Numbered from the stretch's first letter, positions 1-6,281 are shown. The stretch is DNA of 7,422 nt from Acidimicrobiaceae bacterium (GCA_003476595.1 DMTU01000211.1:5119-12540), one strand, 5' to 3'. Made by a program: numbers and translations. Notes: a model not told the origin generated them from the letters alone.

Positions 1-241
1 CCGCGAGCATGTCCGGCGCGACGTCGACACCAGCGACGGCGCCGTTGGGGCCCACGACCTCGGCGGCAGCGCGGGCGATCACGCCTGTCCCGCAGGCGAC
101 GTCGACGACTCGCTCGCCCGGCTGCAGGTCGGCGACCCGCAGCAGCTCACCGGAGGCAGGCGTGGCGATGGAAGGGACGAAGAAGTCCTGGTACAGCTGG
201 GCCGCCGGGCCCGAGTACTCGCGGAACGAAGCGGTGCCCAC
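1..241 (-). CDS. Class I SAM-dependent methyltransferase, N-terminal 80 residues (cut by window edge)
   Basis: The reading frame runs leftward from a GTG at 241-239 off the left end of the window, so only the N-terminal 80 codons are present. Residues 45-53 read VVDVACGTG, the glycine-rich motif I of the Rossmann-fold methyltransferases that binds S-adenosylmethionine. It is followed by GVDVAPDML (residues 71-79), where Asp73 is the acidic residue expected to contact the ribose hydroxyls. The start of the protein (FREYSGPAAQLYQDFFVPSI) resembles the leader of UbiE/Methyltransf_11-type enzymes. The GTG was chosen because GGGAGG lies 7 bases upstream. The acceptor substrate cannot be inferred because the C-terminal half is missing. 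The gene follows the 251-residue gene on the same strand after a 55-base gap, so the two could share a transcript. The family call is secure; the specific function is unknown. Confidence 0.85.
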   Translation of the reverse strand, partial: MGTASFREYSGPAAQLYQDFFVPSIATPASGELLRVADLQPGERVVDVACGTGVIARAAAEVVGPNGAVAGVDVAPDMLA

Positions 242-296
242 GGTGGCGCCTCCCTTCGACGGCGGAAGCCGACCCCTCCAGCCTCGCGCGACGAGG

Positions 297-1052
297 TCAA
301 TGCCGCGAGGAGGTCGTGGTCGAGTCGGCGACTTCGCTCACGCAGCGGTGGAACACACGCCATCGGCGTTCGTTGTCATGAACGAGACCAGCGGATTCGC
401 TGAGGAGGTCGGCCGCCCGGGCCATGAGCTCAGCCGCTGAGTAGAGCCTGCGGGGCAGCACCCGTTCCCCAGCGAGGTCAGCACGTACTGCCGCCGGGGT
501 GAAGTCGATTCGGTCGATCATGTCTGCAGCGCGGTCGAGCAACTCTGCGACCAGCGTGTTCATCGACGCCGCCAACCAGTCATTGGCGATGATCCGGTGC
601 CGTTCTCCGAGGACATCGGCGAGCTCGTCGATGTCGAGCAACGCGCGCACCGCCTGCCAGGAGGCCTGCATCGCGTTCGTGAGCCACTCGCCGGTGCTGC
701 GGCAGTCGTCGGCACGCGTGCGGAGGTCTCGGATCATGCCCGTGAGCTCAGCGGGACGTGCTTCCCCCTCCATGAACAGGACACCTTCGAGCTGCAGTGC
801 AGCCGGATCGTTCAGATCCTCGGCGCCCTCGAAGGGGCTGAGCGCGGCCGCGTCCCCGACCTCCACGTCGCTCCAGCGGTCGGCCAAGCTCTGCAGCGCA
901 CGCCCCTGTCTCTGGAGGCGGAGCGCGGCCTCACGTGGCGCTGTGGCGTAGAAGCGCTCGTGATCGCGATGGAACTGCGCCAGGTTCATCATCGTCTTCA
1001 GCAGTGGGCCTTCCTCGACGTCCTTCGAAGCGACCTGGCTGTCCGACGTCAC
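297..1052 (-). CDS. Unrecognised helical protein, 251 aa
   Basis: I do not recognise this family. The GTG at 1052 is preferred over an ATG 15 codons upstream because AGGAGGAGG ends 6 bases before it, the best ribosome-binding site in the window. After a short polar leader the protein reads MNLAQFHRDHERFYATAPRE, then amphipathic, mostly helical sequence rich in Arg, Ala, Asp and Leu. It has no signal peptide, no membrane segment and no cysteine cluster. Segments such as MNTLVAELLDRAADMIDRID and SAAELMARAADLLSESAG look like paired helices of a helical bundle. The tail (STTTSSRH) is disordered. The DNA appears less GC-rich than its neighbours in places: 36 of 60 bases in 541-600 and 39 of 60 in 481-540. 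It lies between the DUF1905 gene (71 bases upstream) and the methyltransferase (55 bases downstream), all leftward, which allows but does not prove an operon. Consistent coding character and the strong ribosome-binding site support a real gene. Confidence 0.8.
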   Translation of the reverse strand: MTSDSQVASKDVEEGPLLKTMMNLAQFHRDHERFYATAPREAALRLQRQGRALQSLADRWSDVEVGDAAALSPFEGAEDLNDPAALQLEGVLFMEGEARPAELTGMIRDLRTRADDCRSTGEWLTNAMQASWQAVRALLDIDELADVLGERHRIIANDWLAASMNTLVAELLDRAADMIDRIDFTPAAVRADLAGERVLPRRLYSAAELMARAADLLSESAGLVHDNERRWRVFHRCVSEVADSTTTSSRH

Positions 1053-1123
1053 ACGCTGCCTCCTCCTGCCAGGTTCCAGGTATCGGGGGCCAACCACCAG
1101 GGCCCTCCGTCCCTACAGCCGAC

Positions 1124-1420
1124 TCAGACGTCGACGAGCTCGAGCCGGACGGCGGTCACGGTGCCGTCGTCGATGCCCTCGGCCCGCCGGACCTCCTTCT
1201 TCACGGGAAGGATGTACGCCCCCCGCTTGGTGTCGGGGAAGACCGACGTGGCCCACGTGGTCGCCCCGATGCGGACGCGCACCCGCACCGACCCGAACCC
1301 CCGCTGGAGGTGCGATGTCCGCTCCTCGATGTCGTCGGAGATCTCCTCCGGGACCGTGAGGAAGTGCCAGGCCGCATCGCCCTGGTGCAGCCAGACCTCG
1401 GCGCTGAACTCGTAGCTCAC
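1124..1420 (-). CDS. DUF1905 domain protein, 98 aa
   Basis: The whole protein matches the DUF1905 family, small beta-rich proteins of unknown function found alone or fused to YdeI-type domains. Recognisable family blocks are AEVWLHQGDAAWHFLTVPEE, then RGFGSVRVRVRIGATTWATS, then VFPDTKRGAYILPVKKEVRR, ending in TVTAVRLELVDV. No catalytic residues are established for the family, so no reaction is assigned. The frame stays open far upstream, but that part overlaps the divergent gene and has no family resemblance. The GTG at 1420 is the only start codon just before the conserved block. No Shine-Dalgarno sequence precedes it. Instead TACCGT lies exactly 7 bases upstream, which fits a leaderless transcript. 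It is divergent from the HNH gene and transcribed toward the 251-residue gene. Confidence 0.87.
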   Translation of the reverse strand: MSYEFSAEVWLHQGDAAWHFLTVPEEISDDIEERTSHLQRGFGSVRVRVRIGATTWATSVFPDTKRGAYILPVKKEVRRAEGIDDGTVTAVRLELVDV

Positions 1421-1427
1421 CGGGCAG

Positions 1428-1433
1428 ACGGTA
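1428..1433 (-). promoter_or_regulatory. Candidate -10 element of the DUF1905 gene
   Basis: On the minus strand TACCGT has the TANNNT form of a -10 box and is followed by 7 bases and then the GTG start at 1420. That spacing places the transcript start at or next to the start codon. No convincing -35 box was found 16-18 bases further upstream, so this rests on one short hexamer and its position. Confidence 0.4.
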
Positions 1434-1468
1434 CGTCCGACCTCGGGCAGGTTTCTGTGGGATCGGGG

Positions 1469-1498
1469 TTGCGGGAGCGAACACCAGTTCGATATGGT
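1469..1498 (+). promoter_or_regulatory. Candidate promoter of the HNH gene (leaderless)
   Basis: TTGCGG (1469-1474) is followed after 18 bases by TATGGT (1493-1498). Seven bases then separate the -10 from the ATG at 1506. The -35 matches the consensus at four of six positions and the -10 is of TANNNT type. The arrangement would start transcription at or one base before the ATG, agreeing with the lack of a ribosome-binding site. The in-frame ATG at 1494 lies inside the -10 hexamer and would not be transcribed from this promoter. Confidence 0.5.
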
Positions 1499-1505
1499 GC
1501 AAACC

Positions 1506-2819
1506 ATGACAAAGGGGCCCGTGACGACGGCGGAGGTGCTGGAGGTGGTCGCTGGCGTGCACGACCTGTGCCGGCGGCTCGACCCCGACGCCATCCCCCT
1601 GCACGAGGTCCCCGACGCGTTCGACGCGCTGGCCTCGCTCGAGCGGCTCGGTGGTGGGGCCGTGCTGCGCATGGCGGCCCGCTACGACGAGGCCGGTGCC
1701 TGGAAGCGCAACGGCGCCAAGTCGGCCGAGGACGACATCGCCCGCAAGACCGGCACGCCCACCGGTTCGGCCCGGCGGAAGCTCAACACCAGCAAGCGCT
1801 TGAAGCGTCAGCCCAAGACCGACGAGGCCGTCCGTCGGGGCGATGTGTCACCCGACCAGGCCAACGAGGTCTCCGACGGGGCCGATGCGTCGCCGGAGGA
1901 GGAGGACGAGCTGATCCGCTCGGCTCGGCGGGACCCGCTGCACGAGCTGCGCAAGCGGTCGGCGGCCGCGAAGGCCAAGGCCGACCGTGACCGGGAGGAG
2001 ACCCGTCGGCGTCTGCAGCGGGCTCGGGAGGTGAAGCGCTGGAACGACGCCGAGGGGATGGGCAACCTGCTGCTGCGGTTGCCGGCCGATGTGATGGCCG
2101 AGGTCGATGCCGCCCTCAAGCCCCGGGTCGAGCGGGCCTTCGCCGATGCTCGCGACGCCGGCCGTATCGAGCGGCGGGAGGCGACCATGGCCGACGTCGT
2201 CCGCGATCTGCTGCTCGGTGGCGGCGGCGACGACGGCGCCAAGCGGTCCAGCCAGGCGGTGCGACCGGAGAAGAAGGTCATCGCCCTCATCGATGTGCCG
2301 GCTTTGAACCGGGGCCGGGTCGAGGGCGACGAGACCTGCGAGATCGTGGGCGTCGGCCCGGTCTCGGTGTCCGCCGTGCGAGCGTTGCTCTCCGACGCCT
2401 TCCTCGCGCTGGTGTTCCGTGACGGTGAGGACGTGCGCAACGTCACCCACCTCGGTCGCCAGGTCACCGCCCGGCAGCGCACGGCCATGGAGGCCCGGGG
2501 CTGCCACTGCGAGCGGGAGGGGTGCGGAGGGACCTACCTGCTCGACATCGATCACAACGAGGGCTGGACGCTCACCCACGACACCCGCCTCGACGACCTC
2601 AGCTGGCTGTGCTGGCACTGCCACGACCTCAAGACCCGCAACGACCTCCGGTTGGTCGGTCCGCCGGGACGGCGACGGTTCGAGACCCGGAAGGGCAGGC
2701 CGTGGCATGCGCCGCCGGCGAGCGGTGGGCCGCCCGGTGCGGTCCTGGGTGACGGCGGGACCGAGCCGCCCACCCGTCGACCGGAGCCCGAGCAGGGCAC
2801 CTTCACCCTGGCCGACTGA
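1506..2819 (+). CDS. DUF222 / HNH endonuclease-domain protein (13E12-repeat type), 437 aa
   Basis: This belongs to the multi-copy actinobacterial family with an N-terminal DUF222 region and a C-terminal HNH nuclease domain. DUF222 occupies roughly residues 10-250, including PDAFDALASLERLGGGAVLR, the SPDQANEVS segment, and a charged, probably coiled-coil stretch (KAKADRDREETRRRLQRARE). The HNH domain starts near residue 328 with C333, C335 and C340. D349-H350 follows as the catalytic histidine strand, and then the block C369-W-H-C372-H373 with K376 and N379. The cysteines would hold a structural zinc, and the DH and C-terminal H/N residues would hold the catalytic metal. The proline-rich tail is probably disordered. 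Family members are presumed DNA nucleases, often called mobile-like because of their copy number, but their cellular role is not established. The ATG at 1506 is preferred over the in-frame ATG at 1494 because of the leaderless promoter spacing. No flanking repeats suggest a transposon. Confidence 0.93.
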   Translation: MTKGPVTTAEVLEVVAGVHDLCRRLDPDAIPLHEVPDAFDALASLERLGGGAVLRMAARYDEAGAWKRNGAKSAEDDIARKTGTPTGSARRKLNTSKRLKRQPKTDEAVRRGDVSPDQANEVSDGADASPEEEDELIRSARRDPLHELRKRSAAAKAKADRDREETRRRLQRAREVKRWNDAEGMGNLLLRLPADVMAEVDAALKPRVERAFADARDAGRIERREATMADVVRDLLLGGGGDDGAKRSSQAVRPEKKVIALIDVPALNRGRVEGDETCEIVGVGPVSVSAVRALLSDAFLALVFRDGEDVRNVTHLGRQVTARQRTAMEARGCHCEREGCGGTYLLDIDHNEGWTLTHDTRLDDLSWLCWHCHDLKTRNDLRLVGPPGRRRFETRKGRPWHAPPASGGPPGAVLGDGGTEPPTRRPEPEQGTFTLAD

Positions 2820-2876
2820 CACCACCGTTGGCCTCAGCCCCCAGCCCCGCCGGCGTGCCCGGAGACCGTCGTGGTC

Positions 2877-2900
2877 CCGGGCGCGCTGCTGCGCGCCCGG
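2877..2900 (+). terminator. GC-rich hairpin between the HNH and DUF3253 genes
   Basis: CCGGGCGCG and CGCGCCCGG form a perfect 9-bp stem around a 6-base loop (CTGCTG), about 57 bases after the HNH stop codon. No T-run follows, so it is not a classical intrinsic terminator, but high-GC actinobacteria often have such hairpins at transcript ends. It could also be an mRNA-stabilising structure ahead of the next operon. Confidence 0.4.
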
Positions 2901-2966
2901 CGGGGACCCGCCGACGGCCGGCGCGTGCCCGGCAGCGGTCCGCGACCAGTGGGTAGGGGTGGCGGC

Positions 2967-3497
2967 ATGGCAGGACCAGGGCCGGAGCGGACCGAGGACG
3001 GGCGCTACGTCGTGGTGCGCGGGCGGCGGCGGCGGGCGAGCGACCCGGGAATCCCCGAGGTGCTTCGCCAGCAGCTGGTCGACGAGCTGATGGACGCCCG
3101 GCGGGCGGTCGGGGCGGCGGCGCGGGCCGGCGACGAGGCGGTGGAAGTCGAGGCCCGGGCCCGGGTGCAGGCGGCCAAAGTCGCGCTGGGGGAGCGGGGC
3201 CATCCGTGGTGGAGGCCGGCCGATGACGACGCCCGCCGCCAGCGGCTCGAGGCGGCCGTGCTGGCCCTGGCGCGCAGGCGGGCGCCGGACAAGACGATCT
3301 GCCCCTCGGACGCGGCCCGGGCCGTGGGTGGCGAGGCGTGGCGAGACGACATGGACCTCGCCCGCGAGGTCGTGCGGGCGCTGGCCGTCGAGGGCCGGGT
3401 CGAGGTCCTCCAGCGGGGAGAGCCGGTTCCAGCCGACGACGACTGGCGGGGCCCGATCCGCGTCCGGTACTCGGGTGGCGGGGCGGGGCCGGCCTGA
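2967..3497 (+). CDS. DUF3253 domain protein with conserved N-terminal module, 176 aa
   Basis: Residues about 90-168 match DUF3253. RRQRLEAAVLALARRR leads into the family signature KTICPSDAARAVGG (109-122), then WRDDMDLAREVVRALAVEGR and QRGEPV with the closing GPIRVR (162-167). The predicted fold is a small winged-helix-like domain, but no function is established. The N-terminal part (DGRYVVVRGRRRRASDPGIP, residues 11-30, through ALGERGHPWW, 73-82) is a basic beta-strand segment followed by a helix. I recall this arrangement from actinobacterial homologues sometimes labelled 'biopolymer transporter Tol'; nothing here supports transport. The ATG at 2967 was chosen because AGGGG lies 7 bases upstream and the conserved sequence begins soon after. 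A longer frame back to GTG 2871 would translate the hairpin at 2877-2900. The stop is 28 bases before the transporter start, so the genes are probably co-transcribed. Confidence 0.85.
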   Translation: MAGPGPERTEDGRYVVVRGRRRRASDPGIPEVLRQQLVDELMDARRAVGAAARAGDEAVEVEARARVQAAKVALGERGHPWWRPADDDARRQRLEAAVLALARRRAPDKTICPSDAARAVGGEAWRDDMDLAREVVRALAVEGRVEVLQRGEPVPADDDWRGPIRVRYSGGGAGPA

Positions 3498-3525
3498 CAG
3501 ACTCCGCCGGCATGGCGGCCAGGAC

Positions 3526-4737
3526 ATGAGCACGGGGGTGACACGAGCACGGGGGTGGGGCGTCGTCGTCCTCGTCGCCCTCGGCGCCGCGGTGGCCCAG
3601 GCCTTCGGCCGCTTCACCTACAGCGTGCTGCTGCCCGCAGTGCGCGACGACCTCGGGGTGTCCAACTCCGTCGCCGGCCTGCTCGGCACGGCCAACGTCG
3701 CTGCCTACCTGGCCGGCACGCTGCTGATCATCCGGGCCACGGCCACCGTCCGGCTCATGACCATCATGCGGGTCGGCTTCGCCCTGTCCCTCACTGGCCT
3801 CGCCATCGCCGCCGTGGCCCCGAACGGCGCGGTGCTCGCCCTCGGCCTGGTGGTGATGGGACTCGGCGGCGCCTGCATCTGGATCCCGTCGCCGGCGATC
3901 GCTGCCGCCGCGGTCCCGCCGGCCCGCCGGGGCACGGCCGTGGGCATGATCGGCGCCGGCATCGGCACGGGCATCGTGTTCGCCGGCCGCCTGTCCGAGG
4001 CGCTGCGCGACCGCTGGGGCGTCGAGGCCTGGCAGGACGTGTACCGGATCGAGACCGCCATCGGCCTCGTGGTCGCCCTCGCCATCGTCGTCCTCCTGCG
4101 ACCCGACGCCGAGCCGACGCCGGCCCGCACCGGCAGCGGCCTGGCCGTGCTGCGCACCATGCGGGGATGGGTGCCCCTCACCCTCGCCTACGCCGCCTTC
4201 GGGTTCAGCTACCTGCTGGCCATCACCTACCTCACCGCCCGCCTCGAGGACGACGCCGGCTACAGCGACGGCCGGGCCGCCGGCGTGTTCGCCGCCGTCG
4301 GCCTCGCCACCATCGTCGGGGGCATCGCCCTCGGCGCCGTCGCCGACCGCATCGGCCCCCGCCCGTCGCTCGTCGGCGGCTTCGCCCTCTTCGCCGCCGG
4401 CACCGGCGGCATCCTGAGCGGCCAGACCGCCGCCGTGCTCGCCGGCGGCGTCGCCATCGGGATGATGTTCGGCGGCCTGCCGTCGGTGATCGCCACCTAC
4501 ATCGTCCAGGCCAGCGACCACGTCACCTACGGCCCCCGCTACGCGGTGGCCACCCTCGCGTTCGGCATCGCGCAGGTCACCTCGCCCCAGATCGGCGGGC
4601 TGATCGCCGACCTGACCGGGTCCTTCACGGTGGTGTTCCTGCTGTCGGGCGGCGTGGCCCTGCTCGGCGCGGTGGCGTCGTCGATGCTGCCGACCCCGGA
4701 GCCGGAGCGCGAGCGCGTGGCGGCGGCGCGGGCGTGA
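3526..4737 (+). CDS. MFS transporter, YbfB/YjiJ-like, 403 aa
   Basis: This is a major facilitator superfamily inner-membrane protein of usual length, with about 12 hydrophobic segments in two halves. A charged central loop (around residues 192-213, RPDAEPTPARTGSG) separates them. The first helix, with QAFGRFTYSVLLPAVRDDLG (25-44) and NVAAYLAGTL (57-66), resembles the YbfB/YjiJ group, whose substrates are unknown. VADRIGPRPS in the second half is the cytoplasmic MFS motif-A-like loop. The C-terminal tail is charged (PEPERERVAAARA). The ATG at 3526 gives a 12-residue basic leader before helix 1. Only a weak, very close AGGA precedes it, so a GTG at 3538 is a possible alternative. The stop overlaps the deacetylase GTG by 4 bases, implying translational coupling and a shared task, for example moving the deacetylase substrate or product. 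That link is inference. Confidence 0.93.
   Translation: MSTGVTRARGWGVVVLVALGAAVAQAFGRFTYSVLLPAVRDDLGVSNSVAGLLGTANVAAYLAGTLLIIRATATVRLMTIMRVGFALSLTGLAIAAVAPNGAVLALGLVVMGLGGACIWIPSPAIAAAAVPPARRGTAVGMIGAGIGTGIVFAGRLSEALRDRWGVEAWQDVYRIETAIGLVVALAIVVLLRPDAEPTPARTGSGLAVLRTMRGWVPLTLAYAAFGFSYLLAITYLTARLEDDAGYSDGRAAGVFAAVGLATIVGGIALGAVADRIGPRPSLVGGFALFAAGTGGILSGQTAAVLAGGVAIGMMFGGLPSVIATYIVQASDHVTYGPRYAVATLAFGIAQVTSPQIGGLIADLTGSFTVVFLLSGGVALLGAVASSMLPTPEPERERVAAARA
3528..3557 (+). repeat. Short tandem direct repeat at the transporter start
   Basis: GAGCACGGGGGTG occurs at 3528-3540 and again at 3545-3557, a 17-base period, within the first codons of the MFS gene. The second copy is in a different frame, so it does not repeat the peptide. 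Each copy contains a G-run and a GTG. It may reflect a small duplication and leaves the exact translation start uncertain. Confidence 0.7.
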
Positions 4738-5510
4738 GCGCCGGACGCAGCGCCGCGGGAGCGATCGCGGTGCTGTGCCCGCACCCCGACGACGAGGCCA
4801 TCTTCTGCGGCGGCACCATCCGGGCCCTCGCCGACGCCGGCCACCGTGTCGTGATCATCGCCGCGACGAGCGGCGACACCGCCGAGGGGGAGCCGAGCCC
4901 GGCGCTGCGCGACCTGCGGCGGCGCGAGCTCGAGGCCGCCGGCGACATCCTCGGCGCCGCCGCCGTGCACCACCTCGGTTTCGTGGACTCCGGGATCGGC
5001 CCGGTCTCGCCCCCCGGGTCCTTCGTGCGCGTGCCCGTCGAGGACGCCGCCGCCGAGCTGGCCGCCATCCTCGAGGCCGAGCGGGTGGGGACCCTCGTCG
5101 CCGACGGGCCCGAGGGCATCTACGGCCACCCGGACCACATCCACGCCCACGACGTGTCGGCTCGGGCCGCCGAGCTGGCCGGCATCGCCACCCGCTACGA
5201 GATGACCGTCGACCGGGAGCACCTCCACTTCGTCGACGTCCACGTCGTCGAGACCGCGACCGAGGCGGTGACCGAGACCTGGCACGGCCACACCGGCACC
5301 TACGGCCACACGACCGTGGAGATCGACCTGCTCGTCGACGTCCGGGCCCACATCGACGCCAAGCGCGCCGCCTTCGCCGCCCACGCCAGCCAGCTGCCCG
5401 AGCACTCCGAGACCATGCGGCTCGACGCCGCCGCCTTCACGGCCGTCTACGGCATCGAGTGGTTCAACCGTCGCGGGCCCGCCGGGCCGCTGGACGATCT
5501 GGTCGCGTAG
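4734..5510 (+). CDS. PIG-L/LmbE-family zinc deacetylase, 258 aa
   Basis: This is a GlcNAc-PI de-N-acetylase (PIG-L/LmbE) family hydrolase, which removes acetyl groups from N-acetylated amino sugars or related small molecules using zinc. The metal and catalytic motif CPHPDDE is at residues 15-21: by comparison with MshB, H17 and D20 bind zinc and D19 is the general base. The second motif, YGHPDHIHAH (130-139), supplies H132 and H135. LRRRELEAAGDILGAAAVHH and LGFVDSG are further family blocks. No signal peptide is seen, so it is probably cytoplasmic. The GTG at 4734 overlaps the transporter stop as GTGA, and the conserved motif begins 14 residues later, which supports this start. The family includes MshB and Mca of mycothiol metabolism and many other enzymes. 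At 258 residues this is shorter than typical MshB, so I do not assign a specific substrate. It ends 24 bases from the convergent MDMPI-family gene. Confidence 0.92.
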   Translation: MSAGRSAAGAIAVLCPHPDDEAIFCGGTIRALADAGHRVVIIAATSGDTAEGEPSPALRDLRRRELEAAGDILGAAAVHHLGFVDSGIGPVSPPGSFVRVPVEDAAAELAAILEAERVGTLVADGPEGIYGHPDHIHAHDVSARAAELAGIATRYEMTVDREHLHFVDVHVVETATEAVTETWHGHTGTYGHTTVEIDLLVDVRAHIDAKRAAFAAHASQLPEHSETMRLDAAAFTAVYGIEWFNRRGPAGPLDDLVA

Positions 5511-5534
5511 CGGCGCAAGGAAGGCCCGGTCGGA

Positions 5535-6281
5535 TCAGAACGGGACGCGCTGGCGGAGCAGTCCCGGGCCCTCGGCCCGGTCGGCCATGATCCGGCAGAA
5601 CGCCACGGCGTCGAGCTCGATGTCCTCGCCGCCCGAGCCGGACGCCCACGCGCCGCCGGCCGGGCCGGTGAGGCGCAGCGTGAAGGGCTGGCCGTGGCGA
5701 CGGGCCCACTCGGCGACCACGTCGGCGACGATCCGCCCGTCGTGGTCGGCCGTGAGCTCCATCGGCGCACCGGTGGCCCGGGTGATGTCGACCCGGTGCA
5801 TCCACGTGTCCCGGGTGAGGATGATGTCGAAGAGGTAGCCGGCCTTCCACGTCTCGGGCCCGTCGGGGCCGTCCTCGGTCGTGCGGATCTGGCGCATCAG
5901 GCGCCGGCTGCCCCGCCACGCCGCCTGCACCGGGCCACGGGCCTCGAGCCGGTCGATCAGCTCGGACCGGGACAGCCCGGCATGGGCTCGCACCTGCACG
6001 GCGGTGAGCCCGTCGATGAAGGGCCCGTCGCCGGCGGCCTTGCTCCCCGCGCGCATGTCCCGGGCGAAGCGGCGCAGGGACGAGAACGTCTCGACCATGC
6101 CGAGCACGTGGCCGGCCATGGCCCGCACGTCCCACAGCGGGCAGTCGGTCGGCGCCGACCAGGCCGCGTCGTCGAGCGAGCGCAGCACCGCGGCCAGGCG
6201 CGCCGTCTCGGCCTCGGCCAGCCGGATCGACTCGGGCCGCGCGATGGTCGGCACCGCCTCGACGCTCGTGATCTGCATCAT
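5535..6281 (-). CDS. Maleylpyruvate isomerase-family (mycothiol-dependent, DinB-like) protein, 248 aa
   Basis: The protein matches the actinobacterial MDMPI/TIGR03083 family: a DinB-like four-helix bundle followed by a small C-terminal domain. Helix 1 (LAEAETARLAAVLRSLDDAA) leads to W41 and the family block CPLWDVRAMAGHVLG (47-61) with H58. The third helix carries RDTWMHRVDI (157-166) with D158 and H162. H58, D158 and H162 are the likely metal ligands, equivalent to the His/Glu/His set in maleylpyruvate isomerase, here with Asp for Glu. Known members bind a divalent metal and use mycothiol as cosubstrate, but most are uncharacterised, so the reaction is not assigned. The C-terminal part (residues about 165-248) includes FTLRLTGPAGG. 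The ATG at 6281 has AGGGGGG 5 bases upstream and overlaps the TetR stop as ATGA; a second ATG follows immediately. It is probably translated and regulated together with the TetR gene. Confidence 0.9.
   Translation of the reverse strand: MMQITSVEAVPTIARPESIRLAEAETARLAAVLRSLDDAAWSAPTDCPLWDVRAMAGHVLGMVETFSSLRRFARDMRAGSKAAGDGPFIDGLTAVQVRAHAGLSRSELIDRLEARGPVQAAWRGSRRLMRQIRTTEDGPDGPETWKAGYLFDIILTRDTWMHRVDITRATGAPMELTADHDGRIVADVVAEWARRHGQPFTLRLTGPAGGAWASGSGGEDIELDAVAFCRIMADRAEGPGLLRQRVPF

Noticed and set aside
1058..1123. Possible terminator hairpin (GGGCC/GGCCC) between the DUF1905 and 251-residue genes
   Set aside because: Only a 5-bp stem with a 9-base loop and no T-run; too weak to separate from chance at this GC content.
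1494..2819. Mobile element (13E12-type repeat or homing intein/intron) around the HNH gene
   Set aside because: No terminal inverted repeats, target duplications, integrase or split host gene were seen; the nuclease-domain gene appears to stand alone.
2871..2966. GTG at 2871 as the DUF3253 protein start
   Set aside because: It would translate through the 9-bp hairpin and an Arg/Pro-rich stretch without conservation. ATG 2967 has a spaced AGGGG and directly precedes conserved sequence.
1848..3617. Leftward open frame of 589 codons antisense to the HNH gene
   Set aside because: It spans two well-supported plus-strand genes and their intergenic region, and is Arg/Pro/Gly-rich without domains. 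It is a by-product of high GC.
2803..4521. Long leftward open frame (about 570 codons) antisense to the DUF3253 and transporter genes
   Set aside because: Its product is low-complexity Gly/Ala/Asp/Pro/Arg sequence with no family features, as expected opposite high-GC coding DNA. The plus-strand frames encode clear DUF3253 and MFS proteins.
3555..4733. Upstream extension of the deacetylase frame through the transporter gene
   Set aside because: The extension is Arg/Pro/His-rich and out of frame with a clear membrane protein. The deacetylase homology begins just after GTG 4734.
5511..5534. Bidirectional terminator between the convergent deacetylase and MDMPI genes
   Set aside because: The 24-base gap contains no stable inverted repeat or T/A-run; the nearby GGGCC/GGCCC patches lie inside coding sequence.
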